Origin: CAVQBP01 sp963740945
GTDB lineage: Bacteria; Bacteroidota; Ignavibacteria; Ignavibacteriales; Ignavibacteriaceae
Assembly: GCA_963740945.1 (NCBI GenBank)
Contig: CAVUGE010000037.1
Coordinates: 47,192-111,191 of the forward strand
DNA length: 64,000 nt
Reading direction: 5' to 3'
Position numbers and translations under genes: made by a program. This document shows positions 18,837 to 26,889 of this stretch, piece after piece (positions within the stretch are counted from its first letter, which is position 1; each line of letters opens with the position of its first letter). The notes under the pieces are model-generated. The model searched no databases and was not told the origin of the DNA. It worked only from the letters and a program-made list of their open reading frames with translations.

Positions 18837-19073
18837 ATGCTTGAAAAAGAATTAAAAAAATTTGAAGAAATGAAATCAGAGCTTAGAGAACAAAATGCTC
18901 AGGGTGGATTTGTAGTTATAAAAGATGAGGAGATTCTTGGCGTTTGGCGTAACAGACAAGATGCAATAAGCAAAGGTATCAAAAAATATGGAAATGTTTC
19001 ATTTCTTGTTAAAAACATAGAAGATACAGATATTACTACTAATACATTTTCAAGGGATTTAGTATTTAATTAA
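18837..19073 (+). CDS. Small conserved-looking hypothetical protein (78 aa)
   Basis: A charged N-terminal helix (MLEKELKKFEEMKSELRE) is followed by a compact strand-turn-helix segment, GGFVVIKDEEILGVWRNRQD, then AISKGIKKYGNVSFLVKNI. The segment resembles DUF5678-like domains, often found in small genes beside aspartic proteases; no protease follows here. A strong RBS supports expression. The function is not known. It is the only healthy-looking gene in an otherwise decayed 3-kb stretch. Confidence 0.75.
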   Translation: MLEKELKKFEEMKSELREQNAQGGFVVIKDEEILGVWRNRQDAISKGIKKYGNVSFLVKNIEDTDITTNTFSRDLVFN

Positions 19074-19121
19074 TAATATGCCCGTATGTCTCTTGTGAGT
19101 AATCAAATTTGAATTGGCTAA

Positions 19122-19364
19122 TAATCCACAACTTCAAAAAAGTTATCCACATTTAAAAAGTTCTCTTTCCCTTCTTGTACTATAATGTTACAGAATTTGA
19201 ACTAAAATTGAACTTTTTTATTGCTTCTGAAATTCTCATAGATTAGAAAATTGTATAGTATAGTAGACAAAAATTCCAAGATTTTCCGAGTTCGGGCGAA
19301 CTTTACTACATAAAGAAAGAGAGAAAGAAAGAGAGATTAGGAAAGTAAAATAAAATGTGGATAA
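19122..19364. other. DnaA-box-like sites in a gene-free region
   Basis: TTATCCACA, the consensus DnaA box, occurs at 19143-19151 and in reverse (TGTGGATAA) at 19356-19364. A one-mismatch copy, TAATCCACA, is at 19122-19130. The intervening DNA is AT-rich with a purine tract (GAAAGAGAGAAAGAAAGAGA). No dnaA, dnaN or rep gene is nearby, so a replication role is not established. Confidence 0.4.
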
Positions 19365-19481
19365 CTTTTGTAAGGGAGGAAAATAAAATGAAATCAGGAA
19401 ACCAGGAAAAAGGAAAAAGAAACAGGGAATGGAATTGGAATATTGGAGAAATGGAATGGTGGAGGAATGCACGACAGAATG

Positions 19482-19515
19482 GTCATTGGTGGTCATTTAT
19501 GGTCATTTGTAGATG
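19482..19515. repeat. GGTCATT low-complexity repeat tract
   Basis: A run of GGTCATTGGTGGTCATT, then TATGGTCATTTGTAG. The same family occurs near 6,755, 11,640 and 18,240. An open frame with a good RBS (GGGAGGA, 19374-19380; ATG 19389) runs through it, but its composition is that of the repeat, so I do not call a gene. Confidence 0.6.
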
Positions 19516-19564
19516 TTTGATAGAGGGGATGGTGGAGGAAAGATTTCAAGATTACAAAATTGAA

Positions 19565-19597
19565 TAACCTCCGGGGTTTTTAAGAAGCCCGGAGGTT
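19565..19597 (-). terminator. Hairpin terminator-like structure
   Basis: AACCTCCGGG and CCCGGAGGTT form a 10-bp GC-rich stem with a 12-base loop, directly after the stop of the minus-strand coiled-coil remnant at 19604. Bases beyond it on the minus strand are AT-rich but lack a pure T-run. Confidence 0.55.
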
Positions 19598-19603
19598 TAA
19601 GGT

Positions 19604-19834
19604 TTATTTAGAGTCTTTAAATTTATTTTTGAAAATGGTTTCGTAGGATTTTATTATTTCGTTCTGCTTTTCGAGAAGCTCTTCAATCTCCTCTACTCTT
19701 TTTTCTAATTCTCTTAACCTTGAACCTTCTTTGCCGCGTTTTCTATAATCTTCTTCGTTCTTTAACGAGTTTAGATTTATACCGGCTTTAGAAATTGATT
19801 TATACAGTAAAACGATTTTGCTATACCTGACATT
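19604..19834 (-). pseudogene. Coiled-coil gene remnant lacking a start codon
   Basis: On the minus strand an open frame reads ISKAGINLNSLKNEEDYRKR, then GSRLRELEKRVEEIEELLEK, QNEIIKSYETIFKNKFKDSK and a stop at 19604-19606. The heptad pattern is clear. Upstream the frame reaches a stop without any ATG, GTG or TTG in a sensible place, so the 5' end is missing or shifted. The parent family is not recognised. A hairpin follows the stop. Confidence 0.45.
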
Positions 19835-19928
19835 TTAAAACGTAAAAATATGAGAGGAAGATCTGGCAGCACGGGGTGCGGTAGTGAGGCTCATTCTCTA
19901 AAGATTTAGTTTAAAAATAAAAGAAAGT

Positions 19929-20153
19929 ATGCAATTTAAGGATCCGAAAGATTTTGAGGATCTGATTGGATTGTGTGAAAAGAGTTTGGAATATTTTTCT
20001 AACCATTATTGGAAGAGAAAGATTCTTAAGTTTATTATTGCTAATAATAATAATAAATTATACATTGATTCCAATGTATTTAGAGGTATAGGGAAAATGG
20101 GGCAATTTCTCTTCATCACGGCCATTCTAATTATCCCTAACATGAATTTATAA
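19929..20153 (+). CDS. Hypothetical protein, probably a gene remnant (74 aa)
   Basis: MQFKDPKDFEDLIGLCEKSL, then a stretch with KILKFIIANNNNKLYIDSNV. The start has native-looking codon use, but after about residue 50 the frame becomes poor, and other frames downstream (HEFIIKSNVSYLCLWELKW) look like a continuation. No family is recognised, and there is no clear RBS. It is probably a frameshifted fragment. Confidence 0.35.
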   Translation: MQFKDPKDFEDLIGLCEKSLEYFSNHYWKRKILKFIIANNNNKLYIDSNVFRGIGKMGQFLFITAILIIPNMNL

Positions 20154-20257
20154 TTAAAAGTAATGTATCATATTTATGCTTATGGGAGTTAAAGTGGCGA
20201 AGCTGCATCAAGATAGTATAGAGATTGTGAGAATTTGAGCAGAAGGAATAATTGTGA

Positions 20258-20352
20258 AAAAGTTTTCTGATACAAGAAAAAAAAGTTTTCTGATATAAGA
20301 AAACAGCTAAAAAAGTTTCTGTTATGAGAAAAAATTTTCTTATAATAGAAAA
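20258..20352. repeat. Four imperfect tandem copies of a 23-27 bp hairpin unit
   Basis: Units of the form AAAAAGTTTTCTGATAYAAGAA repeat four times with growing divergence; each can form a TTTTCT/AGAAAA hairpin. It lies between two decayed genes. The function is unknown. Confidence 0.6.
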
Positions 20353-20603
20353 CAAAAAAAAAGATGCATTAGGCGTCTAATCAATATGTTATATGCTTAA
20401 ATGGAAGCATAAATCAATAAGGTTTTCAAAATGAATGTAGGTTATAAATCCGGACAAATAAATATTTATTTATTATTTAAATATTTGATCCACATTGTCA
20501 TAGTTACAATGACTCCTCATCAAAAATTGGGTAGCTCATATCAAAAGATACTGATAATACGCCTGACTTTTATTTCTGGTTTGGGAATGCTCGAATAACT
20601 TAA

Positions 20604-20795
20604 ATGTCAATAAATTATTTGTTGCAACTTGATAAATGGATAAGTGATTCAACATTTTCATTTATTCATATTTTATCTGGTCTACCTAAATGTAATCCTA
20701 GAGTCCTCAATCAATTCTTGATTTACAATAATGCCCAGACTAAAAGTGATAATGATAAGTCTTTAAAATTGTATAATATAACTGATATCAACTAA
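20604..20795 (+). pseudogene. Decayed coding fragment
   Basis: A 63-codon frame (MSINYLLQLDKWISDSTFSF) followed by in- and out-of-frame coding-like pieces to about 21,168 (for example FEKQLNIIDTTIGRIQNNPN-like text after a stop near 20,857). This is consistent with a gene broken by several stops. GCATTAGGCGTC near 20,369 and GCATATAACATATG near 21,169 resemble weak cassette ends, so this may be a dead cassette left of the IS110 element. No family is recognised. Confidence 0.35.
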
Positions 20796-21239
20796 CAGTT
20801 ACATTGAGAACTGAAAGTATTCATGATTTAGATGAATTAGATACATCGGTATAGGTTATAGAAAAGCAATTGAATATTATAGATACAACGATTGGGCGAA
20901 TTCAAAATAATCCAAATGAAAAAGAAAAAGTTGAAAATATGATGGTTGGGGAATGTTATAGCTCAATTATCATATGAAGGAGAACTGAAAGATAATACTA
21001 ATAGATTATGGCTTGGGAAGAATCAAGCTCATTCACCTAATAATTTATTTGAGCGAATATGATCATAAGTGTTCTAGAAGATTAATTAATTTAATAATGG
21101 TTGAGTTAGATAAACAGTACATTAAAAGAACCATTATATCAATTGAACTTGCGAAAAACAAAAAATAAGTCGCATATAACATATGGCTGCTAATGACCAC
21201 TCTACAATGAGTGTAAAAAACCCAGTTTGGAAAAAGAAA

Positions 21240-22601
21240 CTAAGCTGCTACTAACTGTAACCCAAGCTGTTTAGCTTGTTTCTGTAATCTTTTTAACTGT
21301 TGTTCTTTAAATTTTTTCTGATAGTTTATAAGTCCTTGTTCAACATATTTTATACCTTTTGTCATGATGTTGTAATAAAGGACAGCAATTTTCCGTGCAA
21401 GAGCTTTAATAGCAACCATGGGACCTTTTTTAGCTTTAACTCTATGGTAAAAACCGGCAAGAGCGGAATACTTACTGTTAACGATAGAGTAGGCAGCATT
21501 ACGGAATATTTGTCCGGCTCTGGTATGTCCTTTTTTCTTACTTTTTTTGTTCCTTTTACCAGATTGATTTTTACCGGGAGAAAGGCACAACCAACTTGTA
21601 AAATGTTTTTCAGTTTTCCATGTATCTTGAAGATTCGTACCGGTTTCGGCAATTAATTCTAACAAGGATTTATCGGATAAACCGGTAATCTGTGCAGGGT
21701 CTTTACCCTCAGTAATTATCATCAGGTTTTTGTGCAGCTCTTTAATATTCGGATTATTATGCCGTGCAGGTTTAGCCTTTGTAAAATTATCAGGAGTGCC
21801 TTTATCCTTTGTAATTGTGGAAAGGAGGACTTCCATTTGATGATCACATTCCCGGATTTGATTCTGATAAAACTCATAAGCCTGCAAGGCTTGTTTAAGA
21901 GAGAAAATGTGTTCCTGCTTGTAAGTGCCTTTAAGGGAAGCTATGACTGAATCTCTTTTCTTTTTAAGTATGCTTTTTTCACAAAGCCCGGCAAGACTTT
22001 CCGGATTATGATTGCCTTGAATAATTGCATTGACAATCCGCAGACCACTTACACCATGAATCTGGCTAATCACATTATGAAGTTTAATATTCATAAGATC
22101 AAAGGCTTTCTGCATGTGCTGGATATGCTGAGAAGCCATTGAGATATGATCATCTCTAAGACGAGTGTAAGTACGAAGCTGGCGGATAATATCTTCCGGG
22201 ATGAAACAATGCCGGAGAAGACCAAATGAGTGAAGCTGCTGTATCCACTGACAATCTTCGACATCGCTTTTTCTGCCGGGGAGGTTCTTAGTATCATTAC
22301 CGTTAACAAGATATACATCAAAACCAGAGGCTTCCAACAATTCATAATAAGCAAACCAATAAACTCCGGTTGCCTCCATTGCTACGGTAGTAATATTATT
22401 CTCTTTAAGGTAGCTGATTGATTTAAGATAATCATCAGTGAATGTTGAAAAGTACTTTACTTCATTGCCTTCGATACCGATATATATTTTTTCAGAACCA
22501 ATATCAATTCCTGCTGAATGAGGATTTATTTTGGCCAATGAACTATCATGCTCAACAGATATTTTGGATTGACCTGATGTGTTTGTTTTAGCTTCCGGCA
22601 T
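21240..22601 (-). CDS. IS110-family DEDD recombinase
   Basis: A 453-residue protein. The N-terminal RuvC-like DEDD domain reads HSAGIDIGSEKIYIGI (first Asp), TTVAMEATGVYWFAYYELLE (Glu) and GRKSDVEDCQWIQQLHSFGL (two Asp). The C-terminal Tnp2 (transposase_20) domain includes ITGLSDKSLLELIAETGTN, FTSWLCLSPGKNQSGKR and the expected serine region (RAGQIFRNAAYSIVNSKYSA). Family members excise and insert circular elements and, in studied cases, are guided by a structured RNA from the element's own non-coding end. The frame is intact. The natural leader is separated from this gene by the IS4 insertion 13 bases upstream of the ATG. Confidence 0.95.
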   Translation of the reverse strand: MPEAKTNTSGQSKISVEHDSSLAKINPHSAGIDIGSEKIYIGIEGNEVKYFSTFTDDYLKSISYLKENNITTVAMEATGVYWFAYYELLEASGFDVYLVNGNDTKNLPGRKSDVEDCQWIQQLHSFGLLRHCFIPEDIIRQLRTYTRLRDDHISMASQHIQHMQKAFDLMNIKLHNVISQIHGVSGLRIVNAIIQGNHNPESLAGLCEKSILKKKRDSVIASLKGTYKQEHIFSLKQALQAYEFYQNQIRECDHQMEVLLSTITKDKGTPDNFTKAKPARHNNPNIKELHKNLMIITEGKDPAQITGLSDKSLLELIAETGTNLQDTWKTEKHFTSWLCLSPGKNQSGKRNKKSKKKGHTRAGQIFRNAAYSIVNSKYSALAGFYHRVKAKKGPMVAIKALARKIAVLYYNIMTKGIKYVEQGLINYQKKFKEQQLKRLQKQAKQLGLQLVAA

Positions 22602-22614
22602 AACTTTGTCCTTT

Positions 22615-22623
22615 ATAAATTAT
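22615..22623. repeat. 9-bp target-site duplication of the nested IS4
   Basis: ATAAATTAT at 22615-22623 is repeated exactly at 23949-23957, directly outside the two inverted repeats. A 9-bp duplication fits IS4-family transposition, shows that the element inserted here as a unit and gives the pre-insertion sequence of the IS110 leader. Confidence 0.85.
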
Positions 22624-23948
22624 CACTACTGTCCGGTTTAGAATAAATTAAAAACCGGTAACGTTATATAAAATAAATAATTATAAGGAAAAATAGTCAT
22701 AATCGATTTGAAATAAAAAACTACTAAATTCCGCTCTGGTTGAATAATTACCATGGAGCGGTATATGAATTTAGGACAAACAATTTTTAGTCAGCTAATG
22801 GAACATTTACCTCAACATAAATTTCGCCAATGCGTAGAACGATATAAAGGCAACTATAAAATAAGATCTTTTAGTTGTTGGAATCAATTCCTTTGTATGA
22901 GCTTTGCTCAGCTTACTTATCGTGAATCTCTCAGAGATATTGAAACTTGTTTAAGAGCAATGCAAAATAAACTATACCATATGGGTATAAAAAGTAAAGT
23001 ATCAAAAAGCACTTTAGCCGATGCGAATGAAAAAAGAGACTATCGTATTTATGAAGACTTCGCTAAAATACTTATAGACAATAGCAAGAGAATTATATGC
23101 AACAGAAGAATTTGAAAAAGAACTTGATGAAACTGTTTATGCTCTTGATTCAACAACAATAGATTTATGTCTATCTTTATTTCCTTGGGCCAAATTCAGA
23201 AAGCATAAAGGAGGAATAAAACTACATACATTATTAGATGTACAGACAAGCATTCCAACCTTTATTTACTTGACTCCGGCGAAGGTTCACGATGTAAATA
23301 TTCTTGATATACTGATACCTGAAGCTGGAGCTTTTTATGTTATGGATAGAGGTTATGTTGATTTTGCTCGATTATATTCATTGCATTTGAACAATTCTTT
23401 TTTTGTTACTCGTGCAAAATCAAATTTCAGGTTTAATAGAATTTACTCGCATGCTGTTGATAGAACCACAGGTGTAATTTGTGATCAGACAATTAACCTA
23501 ACTGGTTTCTATCAGTCAAAAGATTATCCTGATAAACTTCGGCGAATCAAGTATTATGATAAGCAAACAGATAAACGTCTTGTCTTTCTTACAAATAATT
23601 TTCAACTCAAAACATTACTGATTGCTAAAATTTTCAAAGAACGATGGCAAATAGAATTATTCTTTAAATGGATTAAACAACATTTAAGAATTAAATCTTT
23701 TTACGGCACAACTCCAAACGCAGTTAAAACACAAATATGGATTGCTGTCTCTGTTTATTTGCTTGTAGCTATTGTAAAAAAAAGATTAAATATAAATTTG
23801 TCTCTCTACACTTTTCTACAGATTTTAAGTATATCAATTTTTGAAAAAAGACCGATTTTACAGCTTATAAATGATATTGATTACGAATCTAAAATCTATG
23901 ATTCCGTTAACCAATTGAATTTATTCGACTTATAACCGGACAGTAGTG
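22624..23948 (+). mobile_element. IS4-family insertion sequence (1325 bp)
   Basis: It is bounded by perfect 15-bp terminal inverted repeats, CACTACTGTCCGGTT (22624-22638) and AACCGGACAGTAGTG (23934-23948), with a 9-bp target duplication. It carries one transposase reading frame broken by a single-base frameshift. It is inserted in the 5' leader of the IS110 recombinase gene in the opposite orientation. Confidence 0.9.
22753..23935 (+). pseudogene. IS4-family transposase, one-base frameshift
   Basis: The N-terminal part (MERYMNLGQTIFSQLMEHLP; DUF4372-like, 22753-23115) runs out of frame near 23,080. Reading on in the shifted frame restores ARELYATEEFEKELDETVYA, then LDSTTIDLCLSLFPWAKFRK, and joins the 221-residue C-terminal part. 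The catalytic triad is visible: Asp in YALDSTTID, Asp in YVMDRGYVDF and Glu in ERWQIELFFKWIKQHLRIK. An extra A in the GACAATAGC stretch explains the shift. The rebuilt length of about 393 residues is normal. The element is probably immobile unless helped in trans. Confidence 0.88.
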
Positions 23949-23979
23949 ATAAATTATAATAAATTATAATTATTTACTA

Positions 23980-24140
23980 ACAAGCCTGAAGGATAGCAGA
24001 ATATAAATAGTAGGCTGCTAAACGGGTTTTCAATTTATCCCGAATAGTCGGGATAATAGAGTATTAACACCAATAGTTGAGCGACAATCCTTCAGAGCAA
24101 TGCTCAAGGGCGGGCATTGTCTCCCGTTTTGCGGGAAGCG
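23980..24140 (-). ncRNA. Candidate bridge (seek) RNA of the IS110 element
   Basis: This non-coding stretch would be the 5' leader of the IS110 gene before the IS4 insertion. It is rich in pairings: a long-range 9-bp match CTGAAGGAT (23986-23994) with ATCCTTCAG (24087-24095); TAGCAG/CTGCTA (23994-23999, 24015-24020); TTATCCCGA-ATAG-TCGGGATAA (24035-24056); GACAAT/ATTGTC (24083-24088, 24116-24121) around GAGC-AAT-GCTC; and TCCCG-TTTT-GCGGGA (24122-24136). IS110-group elements are known to encode a target- and donor-binding RNA at this position. The assignment rests on position and fold only; the guide loops are not resolved. Confidence 0.6.
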
Positions 24141-24289
24141 TGCACCAATTTACGAGACTGCCAAACTGCTTATTAGTTTCTATTAAATTAATAATTAATA
24201 ATTAATTCTTTCCCCTCAAATGCGGGATTTGTATATTCCAGCACAATGTTAAATATACTGTTACGAAAGGTCACTATTTTGATGAGAAA

Positions 24290-24484
24290 AGACAACCGTC
24301 TTTTTCAATTGCTCAAGGCGACAGCGATTTCGCTCCCGGTAATTTTCGGGTTTTTAGGTTTGTCTTTCCGTGTTTAGTTTCTTGTTCAACATTGTTCTGC
24401 TATGAAAGATTTTTTTAATTATAAAAGTTATTAATAAAATCGGCATTGCTGTTCTGGGCTGCGCCTTAGCCGCAAATCCTAGGC
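24290..24484 (+). other. attC-like site 1
   Basis: Left arm GCTCAAGGCG (24311-24320) pairs with CGCCTTAGC (24462-24470) with C24314 unpaired. The right end reads CCTAGGC in place of the usual GTTAGGC. Internal hairpins include AAAAGAC/GTCTTTT, AGCGA/TCGCT and CCCG/CGGG. The right half is nearly identical to 25681-25752. Confidence 0.65.
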
Positions 24485-24558
24485 ATTCAGTTTATTGGCA
24501 ATGCGGCTAATGTCTAATTTTAGTTAATTAATGCATTGCTAAAGGAATAGGAGTTTTT

Positions 24559-24987
24559 ATGAAAAATATCCGAGCCAGACTCTCAGTGTTATGGGTGTTT
24601 GCAACGCTCAACTATATCTATGCAGATGTGTTTGCCTGCTTAGACGCCTTGGGGTCGAAGAATGGAAGTTCCATGATTCTTCATTTTTCCCCGGGAGCGT
24701 GGTTAGGAATCGCAATACTCATGGAGATCCCACTGGCGATGATTCTGCTGTCGTGGATCCTGAAGCCCCGAGCAAATCGCTGGGCGAACATCGTCGCGGG
24801 CGTGATAGAAACTCTCGCTGTTCTCTTGACCCAATTCATCGGGCCAATCTTCAATCTCACGGCAACAACTTCTTACTATTTGTTCTTTGGAACAATGGAA
24901 GTGCCTTGCACTTTGCTGATCGTGTGGTACGCATGGAGATGGACGTCCGACGATGCCATTACAATACTGACTCCGCCTACCTCTTGA
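24559..24987 (+). CDS. Four-span membrane protein, DUF6326-like
   Basis: A 142-residue protein with four hydrophobic segments, starting MKNIRARLSVLWVFATLNYI; this start and size match the DUF6326 family of uncharacterised membrane proteins. The gene is visibly richer in G and C than all neighbours (codons such as CTG, GCG, CCC), so it came from another genome. AGGAATAGGAG lies eight bases before the ATG. It is the first clear cassette cargo of the array. The function is unknown. Confidence 0.75.
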   Translation: MKNIRARLSVLWVFATLNYIYADVFACLDALGSKNGSSMILHFSPGAWLGIAILMEIPLAMILLSWILKPRANRWANIVAGVIETLAVLLTQFIGPIFNLTATTSYYLFFGTMEVPCTLLIVWYAWRWTSDDAITILTPPTS

Positions 24988-25012
24988 CCATTGACCCTTA
25001 AGTTCTATTAAC

Positions 25013-25030
25013 TCAATGCAGAGCGTTAGG
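25013..25030 (+). other. attC right-end core (GTTAGGC)
   Basis: GAGCGTTAGGCAC contains a perfect GTTRRRY core 37 bases after the membrane-protein stop, preceded by CATTGA and TCAATG arms 18 bases apart. It may be a very short or truncated attC for the preceding cassette. Confidence 0.45.
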
Positions 25031-25100
25031 CACTTGAGAGAAGTGACAAAAAAAGGTTTTCAGAAATCCAAAAGACAAATTCCAAACAAAAGTGGATCTG

Positions 25101-25223
25101 ATGAATAAAACCAAGGAACTAAAAAAAGAAATTGTTATTCAAAGAATGAAAACAATGGATTGGTTGTTGGTTGATTTGAAAACGAATAGGAGAACAAAAG
25201 TTGAAGGAAAATATAAGGAATAA
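25101..25223 (+). CDS. Possible 40-residue basic peptide
   Basis: A frame ATG 25101 to TAA 25223 (MNKTKELKKEIVIQRMKTMD, then WLLVDLKTNRRTKVEGKYKE), in the position of a cassette gene between two attC-like sequences. Composition is plausible, but there is no recognised family and only a weak RBS. The remaining 25,224-25,466 shows no gene. Confidence 0.3.
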   Translation: MNKTKELKKEIVIQRMKTMDWLLVDLKTNRRTKVEGKYKE

Positions 25224-25466
25224 AAGAAAAGTCAACATAAAAAATGTTTGGAAATGGATTGGAAGTTGAATAAAAAAAGTTTAAGAGACGTATAAATCAG
25301 AGTAACCGACAAAAAAAATAATTATGATTATGGATTTAATGTGGGATATAAAATAATCTACGATTGATGAGAATAAAAATATTTTAAGATAAAAGAAAAG
25401 AATAAACACAAAATAAAAAATAGAAAATAAAAAAATGTATAAATCAAAAAGCCAAGTACAAAAAAT

Positions 25467-25654
25467 GCCTAGCAGCCGCTCAACCGGACAGCGTATTCGC
25501 ATTCGGCTTTTTCATAGTTTTCAAGGTGATTAGTCCGTGTCGGTTTTCTTGTTCAAGGTAGTTGGTTCTAAGAAATTTTTTTAGTAATTGAAAAGTAGTT
25601 GCCCTATTCGGCATTCTTGTTCTGGGCTGCCGGTTAGCGGCAACGGCGTTATAC
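25467..25654 (+). other. attC-like site 2
   Basis: It begins GCCTAGC (R'') and ends GTTATAC (R'). L'' GCCGCTCAACCGG (25475-25487) pairs with CCGGTTAGCGGC (25630-25641), 12 bp with C25481 extrahelical. The left part is homologous to site 5 (GCCTAACCAGCC, then CGTATTCG). Confidence 0.8.
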
Positions 25655-25680
25655 CACTTCAAAAGGGACACCCCCTAAAA

Positions 25681-25752
25681 GATTTTTTTAATTGTAAAAA
25701 TTATTAACAAGTTCGGCTTTGTTGTTCTGGGCTGCGCCTTAGCCGCAACGCC
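25681..25752 (+). other. attC right half, near copy of site 1
   Basis: GATTTTTTTAATT, then GTTCTGGGCTGCGCCTTAGC, nearly repeats 24,407-24,474. The end reads GCCTATG. No matching left arm was found, so it may be a recombined or truncated site just before the peptidase gene. Confidence 0.5.
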
Positions 25753-25780
25753 TATGTAGCTATACAAGATTAAGGGAAAT

Positions 25781-26767
25781 ATGTTAATTAGGTTAGTTAA
25801 TATCACCTTGTTAATACTTAGTTTTTTCATTCAAGGATGCAATTCAACTACATCTAATAATATTTATATTGAGACAGAAAATTATTTAAATGAAGTTTTA
25901 GATATAATGGAAGTCAATTCAATTAAAAAGACTAAGATTAACTGGGATGAATTCAGAAAAGATGTTTTTAATAAGGCAAAATATATAAAATCCATAGATT
26001 CGACATATCCAATAATAAGATATGCAATTAAAAAATTAGGAGATAACCACAGTTTTTTTGTTGAGAATTATTCTGAAACAATAAATAAATTTAAACCTAA
26101 TTATCCATTTTCCAGACTTTTAGAACATAATATAGCTTATATCCACATACCAGGTATTTTAGGTAATGAATCTACAACAAAAGAATATGCAACTTTTTTA
26201 TACAACTGTATAAAATCATACTCAACGAAAAATGTTATAGGCTGGATTCTTGATTTAAGAGAAAACAATGGTGGTAATATGTGGCCCATGTTAGCTGGTC
26301 TTAGTCCTCTATTAGGTGATGAAGTTGTCGGATATTTCATTAATTCAGATAGAGTATACACAAAATGGCATTGTAAGAATGGTTCGTCATATTTAGAAGA
26401 CAGTTTATCATGTTCAATTATTGGAGAGCCAAAAGATTTATTAATCTCAGAATCTAAAGTTGCTGTTTTAATATGCAGTTTTACTGCAAGTTCCGGAGAA
26501 GCAGTTGCTGTATCATTTAAGGGAAGAAAGAACACTAAATTTTATGGAGAACCTACAAGAGGTTTATCAACGGGAAATAGCATATTTAAATTGAGTAACA
26601 ATGCTAGTCTAATTTTAACAACTTCAATATTTGTAGATAGAAATAAAAATGAATATGGGAATGTTATTGAACCTGACATATCAATATACAACCCATATAA
26701 AACTGATAAAGAAGAAAACGATAAAGTCATAGTGCAAGCAATGGAATGGATTACTAATATTAAATAG
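25781..26767 (+). CDS. S41-family peptidase, lipoprotein
   Basis: A 328-residue protein with a lipoprotein signal (MLIRLVNITLLILSFFIQGC, Cys20 as the lipidation site). The C-terminal half is the tail-specific protease/S41 fold: GWILDLRENNGGNMW and the nucleophile serine in FTASSGEAVAV, followed by KFYGEPTRGLSTGN. No PDZ domain is obvious. It would act on the periplasmic face of a membrane. It is flanked by attC sites on both sides, so it is a single-gene cassette. Confidence 0.85.
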   Translation: MLIRLVNITLLILSFFIQGCNSTTSNNIYIETENYLNEVLDIMEVNSIKKTKINWDEFRKDVFNKAKYIKSIDSTYPIIRYAIKKLGDNHSFFVENYSETINKFKPNYPFSRLLEHNIAYIHIPGILGNESTTKEYATFLYNCIKSYSTKNVIGWILDLRENNGGNMWPMLAGLSPLLGDEVVGYFINSDRVYTKWHCKNGSSYLEDSLSCSIIGEPKDLLISESKVAVLICSFTASSGEAVAVSFKGRKNTKFYGEPTRGLSTGNSIFKLSNNASLILTTSIFVDRNKNEYGNVIEPDISIYNPYKTDKEENDKVIVQAMEWITNIK

Positions 26768-26769
26768 CA

Positions 26770-26889
26770 ACATAACGTTTTAAGGGATTCATGCCGAAGC
26801 CCGTCTTCGCTTCAATGTAACAATTGATTTAGGTTTACATTATTACGCTTCGCCGGACAGGCCTGCCGAGGCATAATCCTTTGTTGGAC
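26770..26889 (+). other. attC-like site 3
   Basis: It starts ACATAAC two bases after the peptidase stop and ends GTTGGAC, a full GTTRRRY core. AAGGGATTCATGCC (26782-26795) pairs with GGCATAATCCTT (26870-26881), with a C and one G unpaired. The left half recurs almost exactly at 42,890-42,935 and, more diverged, at 39,289. Confidence 0.8.

Larger units (their letters stand above)
21223..24168 (-). mobile_element. IS110-family element, split by a nested IS4-family insertion
   Basis: It contains a full-length IS110-type recombinase (21240-22601) with its 5' non-coding region on the right. An 8-bp inverted repeat, CAGTTTGG at 21223-21230 and CCAAACTG at 24161-24168, marks likely subterminal ends. 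Removing the nested IS4 and one target-duplication copy leaves about 1.6 kb, the usual IS110 size. Exact ends and core dinucleotide cannot be fixed without an empty-site sequence. It abuts the left end of the attC-containing array. Confidence 0.7.

Noticed and set aside
19355..19567. Open frame with a good RBS (GGGAGGA) encoding a Trp- and Gly-rich 58-70 residue peptide
   Set aside because: Its sequence is made of the GGTCATT and GGAATGG low-complexity repeats seen at several other non-coding places, so the frame is likely accidental.
20258..20352. Possible CRISPR array in the tandem units
   Set aside because: Units are contiguous with no unique spacers, and no cas gene is in the window.
21223..21239. 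Guide RNA at the 3' side of the IS110 recombinase, as in IS1111-type elements
   Set aside because: Only about 17 bases separate the stop codon from the inverted repeat; the structured non-coding DNA is on the 5' side.
21362..21652. Second minus-strand frame inside the IS110 recombinase
   Set aside because: An overlapping alternative frame of the recombinase; the main frame carries all conserved motifs.
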